Positions 48,651-61,969 are shown, counted from the stretch's first letter. The stretch: DNA of 64,000 nt from Lethocerus indicus (GCA_019843655.1 JACDQD010000004.1:12710001-12774000); one strand, 5' to 3'. The notes: a model not told the origin generated them from the letters alone. Translations and numbers: made by a program.

Positions 48651-50829
48651 AACGCGGGGCAAATTGAACCCGACGAATTGTGTCATCTATCGCGCCCTGT
48701 AGGCTCCACGCTTGGTGTGCCACTTCAAATGCGGCGACATAAAATAATGTAGTTTATAACGGAAGTAAATTACCAAAAAATGAGCTAAACCTGTTTCCTC
48801 GTCAGTAGCACGCCGCCGGTAACGATGAAGCTTCCTTTTAATACCACTCTCTGTTGGAGTCGATGAATTATGTTGTGTTGTAAGGGCCGTTGTACGTTTT
48901 GTTTTTGTGTTATACACCGTAAGAGATATTTTAAACTGAAAAAATACGAAACAAACATTTGTGCCGTGCGAATTTCGAATTCGGAAACATTCTCCGATTG
49001 TCCTGTTGAAGACGAAAACGGACCAAAATCGAAGCCTGAGTTGTGACTCGATAAATAGGCGGCCGGCGGTAGAAAATAACGCCGGAGAGAGGCCTCAAGT
49101 CATCTGGGTTAATTGGAAATTAATGTCGAGTTCTGTAAAAGCTTCCTGGCGCTTGAAAATTCATTCACTTTAAGAAAACTTTAAGCAACCCCTTCTACCT
49201 GGAAGTCAATTTGACTGCCCCCCACGGATTTTATGGTAAATACCTTGCGTTTTCTTGCCGATCAACTGGACTCAGTATTGAAAATGCCGTTAGGTGAAGT
49301 TATGGCGAGGGTAAACGCTTCAATTATCAACTCTGGCCTTAGTTACGAACCAAGTTCTTTTTATGTAATTGGTGTAATATTTAGGTATCACATTTTTGAC
49401 GGGATTTATATGGCCTCAAGTTCCAATCAATTTAGACTTAGAATTAAAAGACATGACCCACCGCCGGGGTCTCCATTACCCACTAAGTAATGTAGCTATC
49501 TAATATACAGCACTAAACACCACATATCTTATCTTTACACTATAGAAAGCCAGTGTATATTAGGATTAGTCAAAGTTGATTGATCCCGAGATCGCGAAGT
49601 ATAATGATTGATTATATACAACAGCGGTAGAAGTAACCCTACATTATAAAATACATAATAAAAGCAAGTTTATTTTGTAAACTTCCCTTTGGAGTTTTTT
49701 ATTCCTGGTGTTATCGTGTGGGATTAAACATAAACTTTATGCAGTCCAACTAATTTAAAGTACAATACTAAGTCAGGAGAGGGTTTGGCATACCTAACTA
49801 AAAGTAACCAGCGATTCCTGTCTTTAAATAATAAAGTTTGTAGTTTGGTCTTAGTCTAGACAGTGGAGGCTTAAAGAGCTCAGTACCGGTGTAGAGCCTT
49901 GTCTGTTTCCGTTTTGTACGATTGTTACAACGGACGGTGAAATCAGTGATCAAAATATCAATACAGTAGCGGTGCAGTTACAGACGGGAAACTACTACGG
50001 CCTCGAGAAGCCTGCATAGGTCTATAGATATAGACCTATAGATACTGATGAAAGCTGCGATAATCGTTAGGCGGCGGAGACGTGACAACAGCCCAATCAT
50101 CGTTTGCGGTATTGAGGCCTCGCTGTCTCATTGGATTGATTGAACCGGGCAATCGGTGAACCTCGGCCGGCCTCCCAACTGCAGAGAAATCGGCCACGCC
50201 GCATCCACTATCGGCCCAAACCACACAGGCATCGTACAATCGATAACAATCCTAGTTAAATAGGCTAAAGGAAATGTTCGGGAATGAACCTCCGGTCGCT
50301 CCTCCGGCCCGAAATTATTCTCCGCTCAACGAGTCGAGTCTTCGTGTTAAGCCCGGCCTTACAACAGTCTAATACTAATACAAGAATATATAAAGAGGCA
50401 GTGGCAAGAAATAAGTTGCTGACCAAAGCCTGATCATTATTTTTACCTTGTGGAATTTCAACTTGGCACCTTTAAAACTGACCGATTTTATTTGGCGGCC
50501 CCATAATAAAACCTCTAAAATTTACTTTACGGCGCCGTAATAAAGTGTATGGTACGGCGTACGGAGCTTGAGATATTGGCAGTTGGCGACCGGTAACAGG
50601 CGACACTTTACGCACACCCGGGCCATTTTAATGGCCGGACGACGGCCCCCTCCCTGCTCAAGTTTTCGTCATTAACTCTAATTGTTTTCCAGCAGACGGA
50701 CAGCCGCTTATTGGTAATGACTTGTAGCGGGTAACCTTTTTTTTTCTTTCCGGCGTTATATTAAAAACCTAAAGATTAAGCGCTCGAGGAGGGTTTAGAA
50801 AATGCACCTTTGAGTAATAGCTCGAATTT
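48651..50829. other. No recognisable gene
   Basis: Contains a 10-bp-arm palindrome (TAGGTCTATA / TATAGACCTA) near 50018-50039. The 85-codon frame at 49233-49490 is not recognised. Confidence 0.45.
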
Positions 50830-51107
50830 GTTTATTTATTAACTTTAGTTAAGTACATTTCCGCACCACCTTCAAGGGGGCGCTAGTTTATATTTGGAAA
50901 TCAGAACCTAATAGTTGTGGCCAGTTGTGTGATCAAATATCATCCATATGTATCAAATATGTATCAACTATCCACATCCAAATTGCCAAAGTGACTAAAA
51001 CCGCTACTGAAGTTGGCGACCAGCCGAAACCAGCGAGAGGAGACACACGAAATCTACAGTATTCCAACCCCTCGCAGACAACAAAACATGTATTCTAAAC
51101 TATATAC
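50830..51107. repeat. Foldback element, copy 6 (one arm plus tandem-unit fragment)
   Basis: It starts with a reversed piece of the 70-bp unit (AAGTACATTTCCGCACCACC, GGGGGCGCTAGTTTATA), continues through CAGAACCTAATAGTTGTGGC and ATCCATATGTATCAAATATG, and ends with the right arm: CCGCTACTGAAGTTGGCGAC, GCGAGAGGAGACACACGAAA, ATTCCAACCCCTCGCAGAC, ATGTATTCTAAACTATA. Confidence 0.75.
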
Positions 51108-51332
51108 TGGAGCTGCCTAGTAATTTGCCAGTATTATTACACAAAATCTCGTACGATGTAATACCAGTATAAGAGTCCTATCCTTGTGGGTTCAATGATT
51201 TCTTTTGTCAATGGCACCATTTTACCGTCCTTACTATTTATAGTCCTCAATTATGAATGGGACGGTCCATTTAAAGGGAAAAGCGTCAGTTGAATTTGGG
51301 AACATTTTTCAATTTCCTTTTACTTCTACTAA

Positions 51333-51374
51333 ACACACACACACACACACACACAAACAAACACATACACACAT
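51333..51374. repeat. (CA)n microsatellite
   Basis: A pure AC run to 51354, then imperfect ACAC/ACAA steps. Confidence 0.92.
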
Positions 51375-51405
51375 TTAAAACTCAATATCCTTTCTTTCAA
51401 ACTTG

Positions 51406-51408
<3 letters not shown>

Positions 51409-51462
<54 letters not shown>
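51409..51462. repeat. (TA)n microsatellite
   Basis: Twenty-seven TA units, about 35 bp from the CA tract. Confidence 0.97.
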
Positions 51463-51466
<4 letters not shown>

Positions 51467-51899
51467 CTGCACACAAATAAATTCTTACATACATAATGCT
51501 ATTTCGACATTTGCAGATTTTGAATTGATATATCGGATCTCGAAACTATCAGATCTCGTCCAGAGTGTTGCATGCATACCGTCAGCAATGTGCGTTTTAT
51601 GTTTTAAATATTTAAATTTTATTACTTATTTTAATTTTATAATTTTTAAGTTTATAATTCTCTGCGGCAATCTCTGATGCAATAATGCAATTAATATCCG
51701 GCGCAATGAGAGGTCTCGTTTTGCTGAGAACTGAAAGCCTCATAAGTACTAAGTCATTAACACTACTTAGATCTCACGAGTTTTGTCCAAACCCCATACG
51801 CAGCCTAATGCCTGCACGATTCAGCCTCCTCTCGATCCTTGCCGAACCTGAGCTCTCAACGTTTCAGAACATATGCACTTTCAATCTTCAGGGGTTAGA

Positions 51900-53300
51900 C
51901 TAAATAGATTACCCTCACGTGCGCTGAGTCTCTCCATTTATTATCTTATTTCTTCTTCAGGTCCTCATCCTGAGGGCTTCTGGGCTTCTCCAATCAGAAA
52001 CTGACGAAGGTCCTCTGTAGTTGTGTCACCAAATATATCGCTTTGATCCTTCCGAACTGACCATTATGCCACTTGCCTCACCTTCGCTATTACCTGGGCG
52101 ACCATCGCCCGAAAACGACGGGCCGGTGCCTAAGCTGGTGCCAAGGTACTGCGTCTCAGTAACTCGCCTCATTCCACCGCCCTGAATTAGGAGTCTCGGT
52201 TGTCGCCTCGGGTTCGGTCAACCTTTCAGCATCACCCCGCACGTCTTGTCATGCGAGTGTCTCGGATTGTTCTCACGGGGCCGGTTTATGAAGACGGTTT
52301 ATCGACCCTGTCGCTCGATGTCATTTCTGCTTCTGACGGATAAGTAGTTGGATAAGGAATGCGGGTTTTACACGGGCTCCAATGTTTGTAACGGAACATG
52401 TTGCCGCTAATTAGCCGCGCATGAGGGCGCCTTTAGACACACATTAACGAGGCAGCGTGTTATACTGAAGCTCACGTTGCGGTTTTTCCATCCCCCCTGT
52501 ATGTTCCGGTGTGCCCACCGAGGTTTATCTCCCAACAATACCTTTCATCAGAGATGTGAATCAGAATTTCGAGGAAATTCGTAATGCGAACAAGTATTTT
52601 CGCACATTAGCGTCGGGTCCAATTAACTGGTATGATATGTCTAGCGCCACAGCCGGATTTGTCAGGAAATATGATTCTCAGAGTATAAAGATATTTTATT
52701 CTCTATAATCACCATGCGATTAACAAAATTAGAGGACCGTCATTGCCTCCAATTTGTATTAGGTACGTTTCCAAACTGGGCATTAAAACTAGATTTACAT
52801 TCTCTTCTCCGCTTTCGAGTGTCTGTGATATTTGTTTTATTACCGGAACACCCCCGGCACCCTGAAAATACCCTGAACTAAGTTGTACCGCCGATAACCG
52901 GGTAATGACTAAACGCTGACACCTTTCTCCAGATACGAACGTTTCCGTCGTACCAGGCCGCCAACCCAAATGAAATTATATCCAACGCTAATTTCGGACC
53001 GAAGTTTCGAGCCAAAACGTGAATTTTCCCGAAAAATTCGGAGGCCGGGTTTTTCCCTTTATTCCTTCGGTCGGGCGCAATACTAAACTGATTGAGGGGA
53101 CAAGAAAAAACCTCGGGTAAAACCGGAGTTTTTGTTTTTTTCCAGAACCGTCGAAACGAAATTTTCCGCTTTCGCCTCGCGGTTTAAGAGCTATCCGGTG
53201 GGCAATAACGTTAGTCCGTCCCCCGGCTGTGAGGCAACAATCGAATGAACCGCGGACTGGCCACAATTGAGTTCGGACTGAAATCAAATAATATACCGCC
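51900..53300. other. GC-rich block upstream of AstCC
   Basis: Rich in CpG, with several stop-poor stretches on the reverse strand between about 51.7 and 52.2 kb. Nothing matches a family I know. Because it lies directly 5' of AstCC it may include its distal promoter or first exon. Confidence 0.25.
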
Positions 53301-53636
53301 TGTCTAAGTCATAAGCGCTTATTATTTAATATATTTATGTCGGCAATAGTGAAAGGAAGTTGAAACCTCCTTTATCCTAGCTCCTTCAAAGTTTTTTGAG
53401 CATACCAAACGGGGTGTAATAAGTTACAATTCACGTGAAGACTTCTATAGACTACAGATTGATCTAACACTTGGAGTTAAAAACAAGAGCTGAATTTGTG
53501 CTGATTGATCTACCCGATTTGTTCAGGCTCATTTCCCAGTATGCGTACAGAAGACGCACACTTCCAATCTCTATTTCCTGTTCGGCGGGCTAACATCTGC
53601 TGTTTGTGTGTTGATGTGAACAGGGAAGCGACAAGT

Positions 53637-53774
53637 ATGGGTGAATGGAGGAGATTTATTTTGTGGGCGGTCTGCCTGATGGTGCCGGTCACATGCTCCA
53701 GCCTTCTAGTACCACCCGGCCAAATAGACAACATCGACTACCAACAGAACCAAGTCAAATACGACGAATATCCC
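53637..53774 (+). CDS. AstCC: AstCC coding exon 1 (signal peptide and N-terminal propeptide)
   Basis: This exon has 46 codons and ends TAT CCC before a GTAAGT donor at 53775. It encodes a hydrophobic signal sequence and then an acidic, Gln/Asn/Tyr-rich spacer (PPGQIDNIDYQQNQVKYDEYP). A possible acceptor (GTGAACAG) ends about 15 bases before the ATG, so a separate 5' UTR exon upstream is likely; its position is not evident. Confidence 0.88.
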
Positions 53775-56700
53775 GTAAGTAGACCGGTTTCCTATTTTAT
53801 TTACACATTCTATTCTACAGGGGGTATTTATTTTCATTTAATATAATTTTTTTAAGGGCCAGCTAGAGTTCAGAATACTTATGCTCAGCCTCAATTTAAG
53901 TTATCCGATGGTGCGCTATATACTACTATTTGTTTGAATACTACTTGTGTACAGTCAAATCGAGCAGCCAGGAATCTCTGAGAGATGAGAAGGATATCAA
54001 AACTGCGGATAATCTACCGTAAATATCCTTAATTATTTGTTCCGACCAACGTCCAATTAGCGTGGCTTTTAATGCACGCAAGCGTCCCTTCATCACTCCC
54101 CGTTGCATTATCGCCTCTGTAAACTCTGCGTACGCCTCCCACTTCTAAAAATTTATCGTGACATAAATTCCGAGAATAAAAAAGAATCTAATATTAACTT
54201 GGCCAAACCCGCCTTGGAAAGAAACCGGAATTGTGACCAAAAATACCCCGTCGCATTAAACCTAAGAAATATGCCAAAATATTCAAGGGCCGGATTTGAA
54301 AGATAATTCAATACTCCATTGATACAAATATTACGACAGTAAAATTGTATTTTTTACCGGATTCGTATTTTGTTTGCAAAAGAACTGAATTTTCTGTAAT
54401 GTTGTAGTTATAAGTAAATACTCATGAAAGGAATTAAATAAAAATTTGCAATTGGAGTAAACTGGGCGACCCCGGATCTTATAATTTAAAGCTGTCGTTC
54501 ATATACAAGAACGGAAAAAGGCCGGGGTTGTTATTTTTATCCTTTTGACGCCGGCAAACAATAACTGAAAAAAGCGCTCTTCTTTTTTGTTTCTAGGCTA
54601 TAGGTAAATGTTTTCAATTTAAAACCGCAGCAGAGTTTCGGGTGGGCAAATGTGAACGGTTGGAGTGAAAATGTCGCTCAGGCATATGAAAACCGTTTCG
54701 CTTCGTCCGTCAAAAGGTTATCCTTTCTTCCGAGAACTGTCCCATGCCCGAAATCGAATGGGCTCGAAGCCATTTCATTTGTGCAAAAACACGCCTCGCC
54801 TATCTGTTTTTCTTGTTTTCAGTCGGTTATTACTAGAAAAGTTTCGGCTTAAATTCGAAGCGATACAGGAACATGACAAATTACCATATTTAGTCGTCAC
54901 CCGTACAACAAATACTTCCCGCTGTCGTGTATTCGGAAGAGATACAATCGCCGCGCTGTTGTTTTTTTATGATTGGTACGACTGACAATTAGTTATATAT
55001 AAGTAGAACTTAAAAGACGCGGGTCGCAATTAGAGCTTTTAAGAAAGTAACAATATATTTACACCTTATTTAAACTTAAACTCAGAACGAATTTCCTCTT
55101 CTTCATTGTGAATTGTCGTCAGGGAAACTTTTCCTCGTTTCCCGTGTTTGCGTCATCAAGTGAAGGTGGTTTTTTTTTAGACAGAAGTCAAAGATCCTCG
55201 ACTTTAAACCCCCTATTTCAACGGCCAATACTTTCGAAGAAGACAATCCGAGCCTAAAACAAATGTGGCCTTAAGTCCGCCGTGCGGAATTAAGGAGGGG
55301 GGCCGTTGATTAGTCTTGTACGGACGTTTAAATTAGTTTCTCTAATCCCAATTGACAAGCGGGCTAAGTCTTGGGCGGCGTCGCGAGATCCGTGTCCCGT
55401 TTCGGGTGGGGGCCTGGTGGTGTTATAGAGTTGACGGGCCTAACAGACAACGCTAGTTAGCACCAACTAGTTAGCCACCCGGGATTAAGGCCACCACTCT
55501 CAAACAGATCCGATTTCACCAACTCAAATACATTAGTTACTCTGGTGGTCACTCGTGGCTAATAATTCAGCAACTATGGGTAGATACCCGAGGCACATAA
55601 CTGTGTACCACCACCAGTCTTCTTGTATGTTGTGTACTCATTTAATGTCATCATATAATGTGATAAAAAACTGTGTGTAAATCACTGTTTTTATTATATA
55701 AAAAGAATTATTGCCTCTCAAAAGATTAAACGATATACAGCAGACTACTCCGATTTCTTAAAGTTTAGCTTAGTTTTAAATTAATTTAGCCCGGAAATAT
55801 CTGACACGGTCGCTGACATAAAACCTTCATTAAATGCCGAGCGGGTAAAGTTTGCTTGAACCTAGTTCTTGATATATCGCATTATGTAAATCTGGGATAT
55901 AACCTGAACACAACCGCATTTCCCATGAGTCAACTTCGTGAATCAAGACGTTTATTTATATTACTTTGTAAGTGGATTTGTGGACTGTCTACGACTGAGA
56001 TAGCACTATATTGGCAATTAGACGACCGACGCCCGGGCCAGACAGTTGATGGCAGAATTTGATCATATCCCTCGGTGAAGTGATATAAAATGAACATCAC
56101 GAATAATAATGGCATATTAATTATTGCGGTCTAGCAAAAGACCAAACCAGCGAGAGGAGACAGAACACACGAAACCTACGGCATCGTATTTTTATTTTTT
56201 AAATTTCATGTATTATTACTTTAATTTAGATGTTTAGTACTGATTAACGCATCAGAATTGAAATAACAATCGCGTTTTAAGAACGGCTTTTGTGACGTTA
56301 CCCCACTAATTTAAAAGGGTATTTGAATTAGGACTGCTTGCCTCCTCTTAATTCTCCTCGGCATCGTCACTAGGCGAGTACCTACGCTTATCGGTCAGTG
56401 ATGAACCCGACATGTACCCTGTCTACAATAAGTATAAATTTTAAATAAATTTAAATAAATATTGCGTTCCAATCGCTCCAAGCAGTGCAAATCTCCTTGC
56501 TTGATTCCAGCCGCTGTCTTTATTTCTGTGGTTAACAAATACAAATAGAATGCGGGAAAAACAAGGTCGAGGAAATTGGACTAAAAGCTTGACGGATTGA
56601 TTGTTGAGATTGAACTTGTCCCCTGGGAACAGCATCCTGTCCCGAATCCTGTCACGTAGCACGACCATACTTCTTCGGCCAACAAGCGGCCATATAACAA

Positions 56701-57030
56701 ACAAAGAAAGACGGCCTATCCGCTGTTTCCATCCATAACCGGCCCCTTAAACCGAACGCCCAATTAAATAAAGGCAATTTGTCTCTATTCCAGATCCAGA
56801 TATAATCGCCCAATTAAAGAAAAATATATAATTGAATCCGATTTGTGATGGACCGAAAATTCGGTCACGAGCCACGTCCTCAGCCGGGGAGTGCCGTGAA
56901 CATTGAACTCAATTTAAATGCATTCATTAAACGAGTTCACTCGGTCGGTAGGGGTTTGAAGGCAAAAAAGTCTCATGAAAGAGGCCACCATTGGTGAAGC
57001 TATTTTAATTAGGAATAGCGTAGGAGCATA

Positions 57031-57079
<49 letters not shown>

Positions 57080-59563
57080 TGTATGTACAGCTAGGGACCG
57101 AAACAGTGAGAGAAAAAAGAAAATCACACGAGTGATATGTGACACCAATAACATCAAAACGAGGAGTTGGCACCAACGTAAATTATTGAAATGATTAAAC
57201 CATATGGCAGCAACAGCAGTTTGTCTCTTATTGTATTGCTAGCGGCATTAATTTTTTAAAAAAACATATACGATTTAACTCAAATTAACTCTAAATCCCA
57301 ATGACAATGAGTTAAAATCGATAAAAGTAAGATGATGCCTATCCGCATCTCATATATATATCATGGAGAAATAATTAGACACAATTGACAGTTCGATACA
57401 ATCCGATACAGTTTATTAGTGTACAATACTTATTACAAGAATTACAGCTCCATATCAATTTATTGTCCGTTTTAGTACCAGTGCTTAGATTTTGTCACAT
57501 CAAAACTGATTTCCTTCCCAACTTTCGAAGTGTAATTTCCACTGAAATGGGAAATACTACACGCGCTCTTCTCCGATTCGGGTGGGCTCAATTGGGTTGT
57601 TATTTTTCCACTACCTCAAAACGCAAGACAGCAAAAAAATCATTAAACATAACACCTGAAAGCGAATTATTCTCATGTCAATATTTGCACATGAAGTTAC
57701 CGGAGACGAAATGAGGCTAACGAAGGGAGAGTATTTTTTTCTTTTTTTCGCCAGTCCATAAATAATTTACCTTTTCAAAATGAATAATAAATCATCAAAT
57801 ACTGAAAATATTATCAATCCTGTTAGTGTAGGTACAATTTGTTGTTGATTATTGGTAGTTGTTTGTTGATTATTTGTATTCTGACAAATTGTGGATTTAT
57901 GTTGGTTATTATTGATATGTGTATAGATGCCAATTCATGTTAGCTACATTTCAGTAGCCCAGGTATCAGTTATCAATTGTTTTTTGTCGTCTCACACATT
58001 ATGCAGATACTTACTCTAGTGTACCGACAATCTTAATATAAGAGAATGTTAATTTATGGACAACGGGTGAATACACTAGACGCATTCCTTATTGCAGGGG
58101 CTCTATTTCGTTCCATGGCACAGAAATTTAGAAAAGTCACAAATAGAACGGGATTCGAAAATGAAGGAAGCAATTTCGCGGGATAGACGAATCGTCATAT
58201 TGGATTGTTATGGGGGAATGGGCCGATTATTCGTTCACTTAGTGTAACTAGTGCTCAGTTTGCTAAGAGGGTTGTGGGGCGGGCGTGTAAAGCAGCACTA
58301 GCTGAGGTGGAGGCCGTGTTTTTGACTTATCGCCACAATCTGTCTTCCTCCTCTCCTGTTACCCATTACTAAAGGCCAACTTCGCAGACACTAACACTCT
58401 CAACCATCCTAGATCTATTGACACATAATATACGCACACATACACCAGCTAAGCACTACGCCACCACTGTCACGACTTTACGACGACGTGTAAAATAAAA
58501 ACTCAAAATAGTCTTACGGTAGAGATTCTCTAACCTATTTTATCAAATATACCTAGATTTCTTTCAGATTAAAACAATGGAAGGACGCTTGGGAAGCTGG
58601 TACTTTTAGTTTCTTATCTATAACCTAGCTATAAACTTTTGTAAACAGAAGTACTTCTTAAATTAGAATTTTAATAAATGCCATTCCTAGTAACAATAAT
58701 GTGTACTAAATTACTTCCAGGTATTCCGGTTTTGGAAGTATTAACAATTGAACTGGAATGACTATTTAAAAATGTTCTTTGATTCTCTTGAGTGCGTACT
58801 TCAGATAATTCCATTTGACGGTTAATGTTCTACTTCTATTCTATTATAGGTTGTGGTACCAAAACGAGCGGCTCTGCTACTGGACAGAATAATGGTCGCG
58901 CTACAAAAGGCGGTGGACGACGAAAATTCAATCAGAATGGATAAAAACCGCATACCCGTCGAAGAAACGGTACATTTCAAACCTTCGCATCAAAATCGTA
59001 GATCACTACGATAGAGATATTAATTTTAATTTCTTGTTACAATCGCGGGAAAAATATATAGAAATAAAAAAATATATACATATTTTACTTTAGATAAAGA
59101 CTACTTTAATAATGACAGTGATGCTTGACTTATATGAGCACACACAGCTCAGAAAAATATCCACTGAATTAATATCAATGTAACTGCGCGTTTCTGTGCT
59201 ATCAGATTATAGCCCATGTACACATGATCGGCCAAGTCACCGCCAGTGAGGCCTGTAAATAAAATGTAACTTCTATAATTCTAATACCTAGGACTTTCGA
59301 ATTTAGTCGTAATTATATCAACATTAACAGTTCCCTCAGCACTTTGAGAAGAGTGAAACTTGACTACAAATAAGGACTCCTTTATGGTCCAAACAAAGCA
59401 AGTCCGATAGTTTATATATATTGTATATGAATTTTCTTAATTTATGTATATATCGTCTGATAATTTATTTGTGTTTTCTCAGATGGACCTTCAAAGGCGC
59501 GGACAACAGAAGAACGGTAGAGTCTACTGGAGATGTTACTTCAACGCCGTCACCTGTTTCTAA
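53637..59563 (+). CDS. AstCC: Allatostatin double-C (AstCC) neuropeptide precursor, 3 coding exons
   Basis: Joined exons 53637-53774, 58850-58969 and 59483-59563 give a 112-residue secreted precursor. Seen: all four splice borders are GT/AG and both introns are phase 0. Residues 1 to about 22 (MGEWRRFILWAVCLMVPVTC...) form a signal peptide. A dibasic KR lies at 51-52, followed by the AALLLDRIMVALQKA block typical of AstC/AstCC propeptides. An RR at 91-92 releases residues 93-112, ending VYWRCYFNAVTCF. Cys104 and Cys111, six residues apart, would form the family's disulfide ring; there is no C-terminal Gly, so no amidation. Known: these somatostatin-like peptides signal through AstC-type GPCRs. 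The start at 53637 is chosen because it directly precedes the signal peptide; an in-frame upstream ATG near 53541 would bury it. AATAAA signals lie at 59903 and 59915. Introns are 5,075 and 513 bp. Confidence 0.95.
56142..56190. repeat. Foldback element, arm fragment (copy 7) inside AstCC intron 1
   Basis: GGTCTAGCAAAAGACCAAAC, CAGCGAGAGGAGACAGAACA and CACGAAACCTACGGCAT match the family arm closely. Similarity stops on both sides. Confidence 0.7.
57034..57076. repeat. (TA)n microsatellite in AstCC intron 1
   Basis: About 21 TA units. Confidence 0.96.
58850..58969 (+). CDS. AstCC: AstCC coding exon 2 (conserved propeptide)
   Basis: The exon starts after a pyrimidine-rich acceptor (TTCTATTCTATTATAG) and ends before a weak donor (ACG|GTACAT). 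Its 40 codons read VVVPKRAALLLDRIMVALQK and continue through an acidic stretch to PVEET. The KRAALLLDR...ALQKA segment is shared between AstC and AstCC precursors and independently supports the family assignment. Confidence 0.92.
59483..59563 (+). CDS. AstCC: AstCC coding exon 3 (mature peptide)
   Basis: The exon follows the acceptor GTGTTTTCTCAG and carries 26 codons plus TAA. It encodes MDLQ, the dibasic RR cleavage site, and the C-terminal 20-residue peptide with the C-x6-C-F ring motif. The WRCYFNAVTCF ending separates AstCC from AstC, which usually ends QCYFNPISCF. Confidence 0.96.
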   Translation: MDLQRRGQQKNGRVYWRCYFNAVTCF

Positions 59564-61774
59564 ATCGCCAGACATCTGGACAGATCACAACGCGCTAAAA
59601 CAAAAACAAATTCACTATCTCTAAACAAATATTTATCAGCCTATCGTCATTCTGGAATATAACAATTGTTTTACTATCTGAGATTAAAGAGGTTAAAAAT
59701 ATCAAAAAAAAAGTATTATTCATAGCGTTATAAAATATGATAATATAAACTCTAGTTCGACAGGGCTTTGATTACGGTGGGGGAAATGGAATTCGGAACG
59801 AACAATTATAACTCAACTTACCCAGGAAAACAATTGCCAACCTGAGTGACTTGGAAATTGAAGAAAAAAAAACTGGAGTATGTAAAGCCAAAGACAAAGG
59901 AAAATAAAGATCTGAATAAATAAAATCTGATGTTCCTATATTCGCTGAAATACTTATTACTGTTTTTCCCCAAAATCTTGTCTTTCTTGTATGCATCTCC
60001 TTGTATCTCAGTGTACTACCCTTTTTTATTGAAATGTGCATGTTAATGAATTTAAATTAACAAAAAGTATTTAATCGAATAAACGAATAGTAACACGACG
60101 GATTTGCCGTAATATTTCTTATGTACCCTTAAAATTAAATTAAAAAAATAAAACTGTAACATGTATACTTATTTGAAATAAATATCCTTGTAAGTTATAT
60201 ATTTTAAAAAATTGTATTTCTTCAACCCCCGTTTAATTCTATAGTTCTATAGTTGTTGGAGTTGTGGATTTTGGGTTTCTCTCGATAACATTCCGTAAGT
60301 AAAACATTAAGGATTGTAACATCCGACATCTAACATACTCAGGTGTTAACGACGTGGAAAATGCTATTGATGGCAATAAAGAAGTACAATTTTTCCCTTA
60401 TTCCTCATGTTACTATATTGATAAGAGTTTCTTTAGTTTTATATTAAGACATATTTCTTCTTTCTCAATTGGAGTAGTATTGTATAAAGTCAAAAAAGAT
60501 TGATGGAGCCTAGTGGGAGGCTGAGAGAGGAATTAGAGTCCACCCAACCATTGGTACTTCTTTATTGAATATTTACAATTCGTCATGCTTGTAGCATTCT
60601 TCTGATCCAGCAAGTTCACAACCCTCAATCGGACCCTATTCCGAGGTGAATTATCTTGGGATTTTTACGGGGATTATTAACCCTCTCGATCTTCTACCAA
60701 GGTATAGAATACCTTGGTTACATTCGTACCACACGATACCTTACGTTTATTACTTCGGTATACTGATCAGGAGTTACAGTTTCATATATCCAACGCTTCT
60801 GAAACGTAATAAAACTTGCTGGACAGTAAGACGAAAAGTCATTGTGAAAGATTTTCATTTAAGAATACTCTTCTAAAGCTTAGAGTAGTATAATGTAGAT
60901 TGAATACAAAATAAAATTCTCATATATTACTATATTCTGTTTTATTGCATATTGTTTATATATATAGACTTTTGTTTGCTATTAGCAGTTATAATTCTGA
61001 TGTAATAATTAATTTATTCTAATCAATTAATTCAAAATACTTTATTGATGGACTTCTAAATAAGAAAACTTTATATTAAACTGAGTAAATTAAATTCAAT
61101 TTTTAAAGTCCCACCAACATTTTAATGTTCAGAATATTAACTCTGAAGTAAAAATGTTTCAATGTTACCTTAATTTCTCACTCATATATGAAAGATGTAA
61201 TAAAATCGAATTATTGATATGTTCAAACCCATGTGTAAGTAAATTATATTACAAAAATCTGAAGTATTCAGAACCAATATTTTGCAAATTAAGAAACAAA
61301 TAGTAATACTAGTATAAACCTAAAATTACATTTAAAAATAGATTTTATGTAGTCATAGTCTTTCTGTATAACAAAATGTTTCTTAAAATAAAGTGAGACT
61401 AAAAGTTGAGAAATTAGTCATACTGTTAGTATTGAAGTTCAATTATAATAATAAACTTAAGTTTACAAAACTATTATTTATTATGCCCCATTGTCGTTAA
61501 TGCAGTATTGAAATAATTAAATAAAATATTATTTATAAAGTCTTGAACAGAAACATTAGAAATTTATTATATCGAATTAAATAATATAATCATAAGTACA
61601 TAATCATTAGTTGTTCAGGCTGTTAGTAGTCTTTTTTACATTACCTGAAGAATGTTTTACTTTTCTAATTATTTTTCTGCTTTTTATACCAAAGAAACTA
61701 TTAAAAAAATACAATTGGAATTATAGTTCATACAATTTAGCTCGAATGGAATGCTATCTATCAACAGATTATTG

Positions 61775-61777
<3 letters not shown>

Positions 61778-61806
<29 letters not shown>
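61778..61806. repeat. (TA)n microsatellite
   Basis: About 14 TA units in the AstCC-CSN6 interval. Confidence 0.94.
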
Positions 61807-61812
<6 letters not shown>

Positions 61813-61966
61813 GATCAGGTAATAACGTTTCATTTCAGCTATACTCCGTGTATGTTGTGTGTGCGTTTTTCAAATGTAGAAGTTGTCTGAAAGTTACTAA
61901 AAAATTTAAATTCAAAAGAATTTGTTTAAAAATAGCCATTTTGATTAAATCCATTTTAAGAATAAA

Positions 61967-61969
<3 letters not shown>

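Larger units (their letters stand above)
53775..58849 (+). other. AstCC: AstCC intron 1 (5,075 bp)
   Basis: Bounded by GTAAGT and TTATAG. It holds a foldback fragment at 56142, a TA tract at 57034, and a 109-codon frame at 57385-57714 that I do not recognise and treat as incidental. Confidence 0.88.

Noticed and set aside
57385..57714. 109-codon ORF inside AstCC intron 1
   Set aside because: Unrecognised and lacking a clear start context or neighbours; could not be supported as a nested gene.
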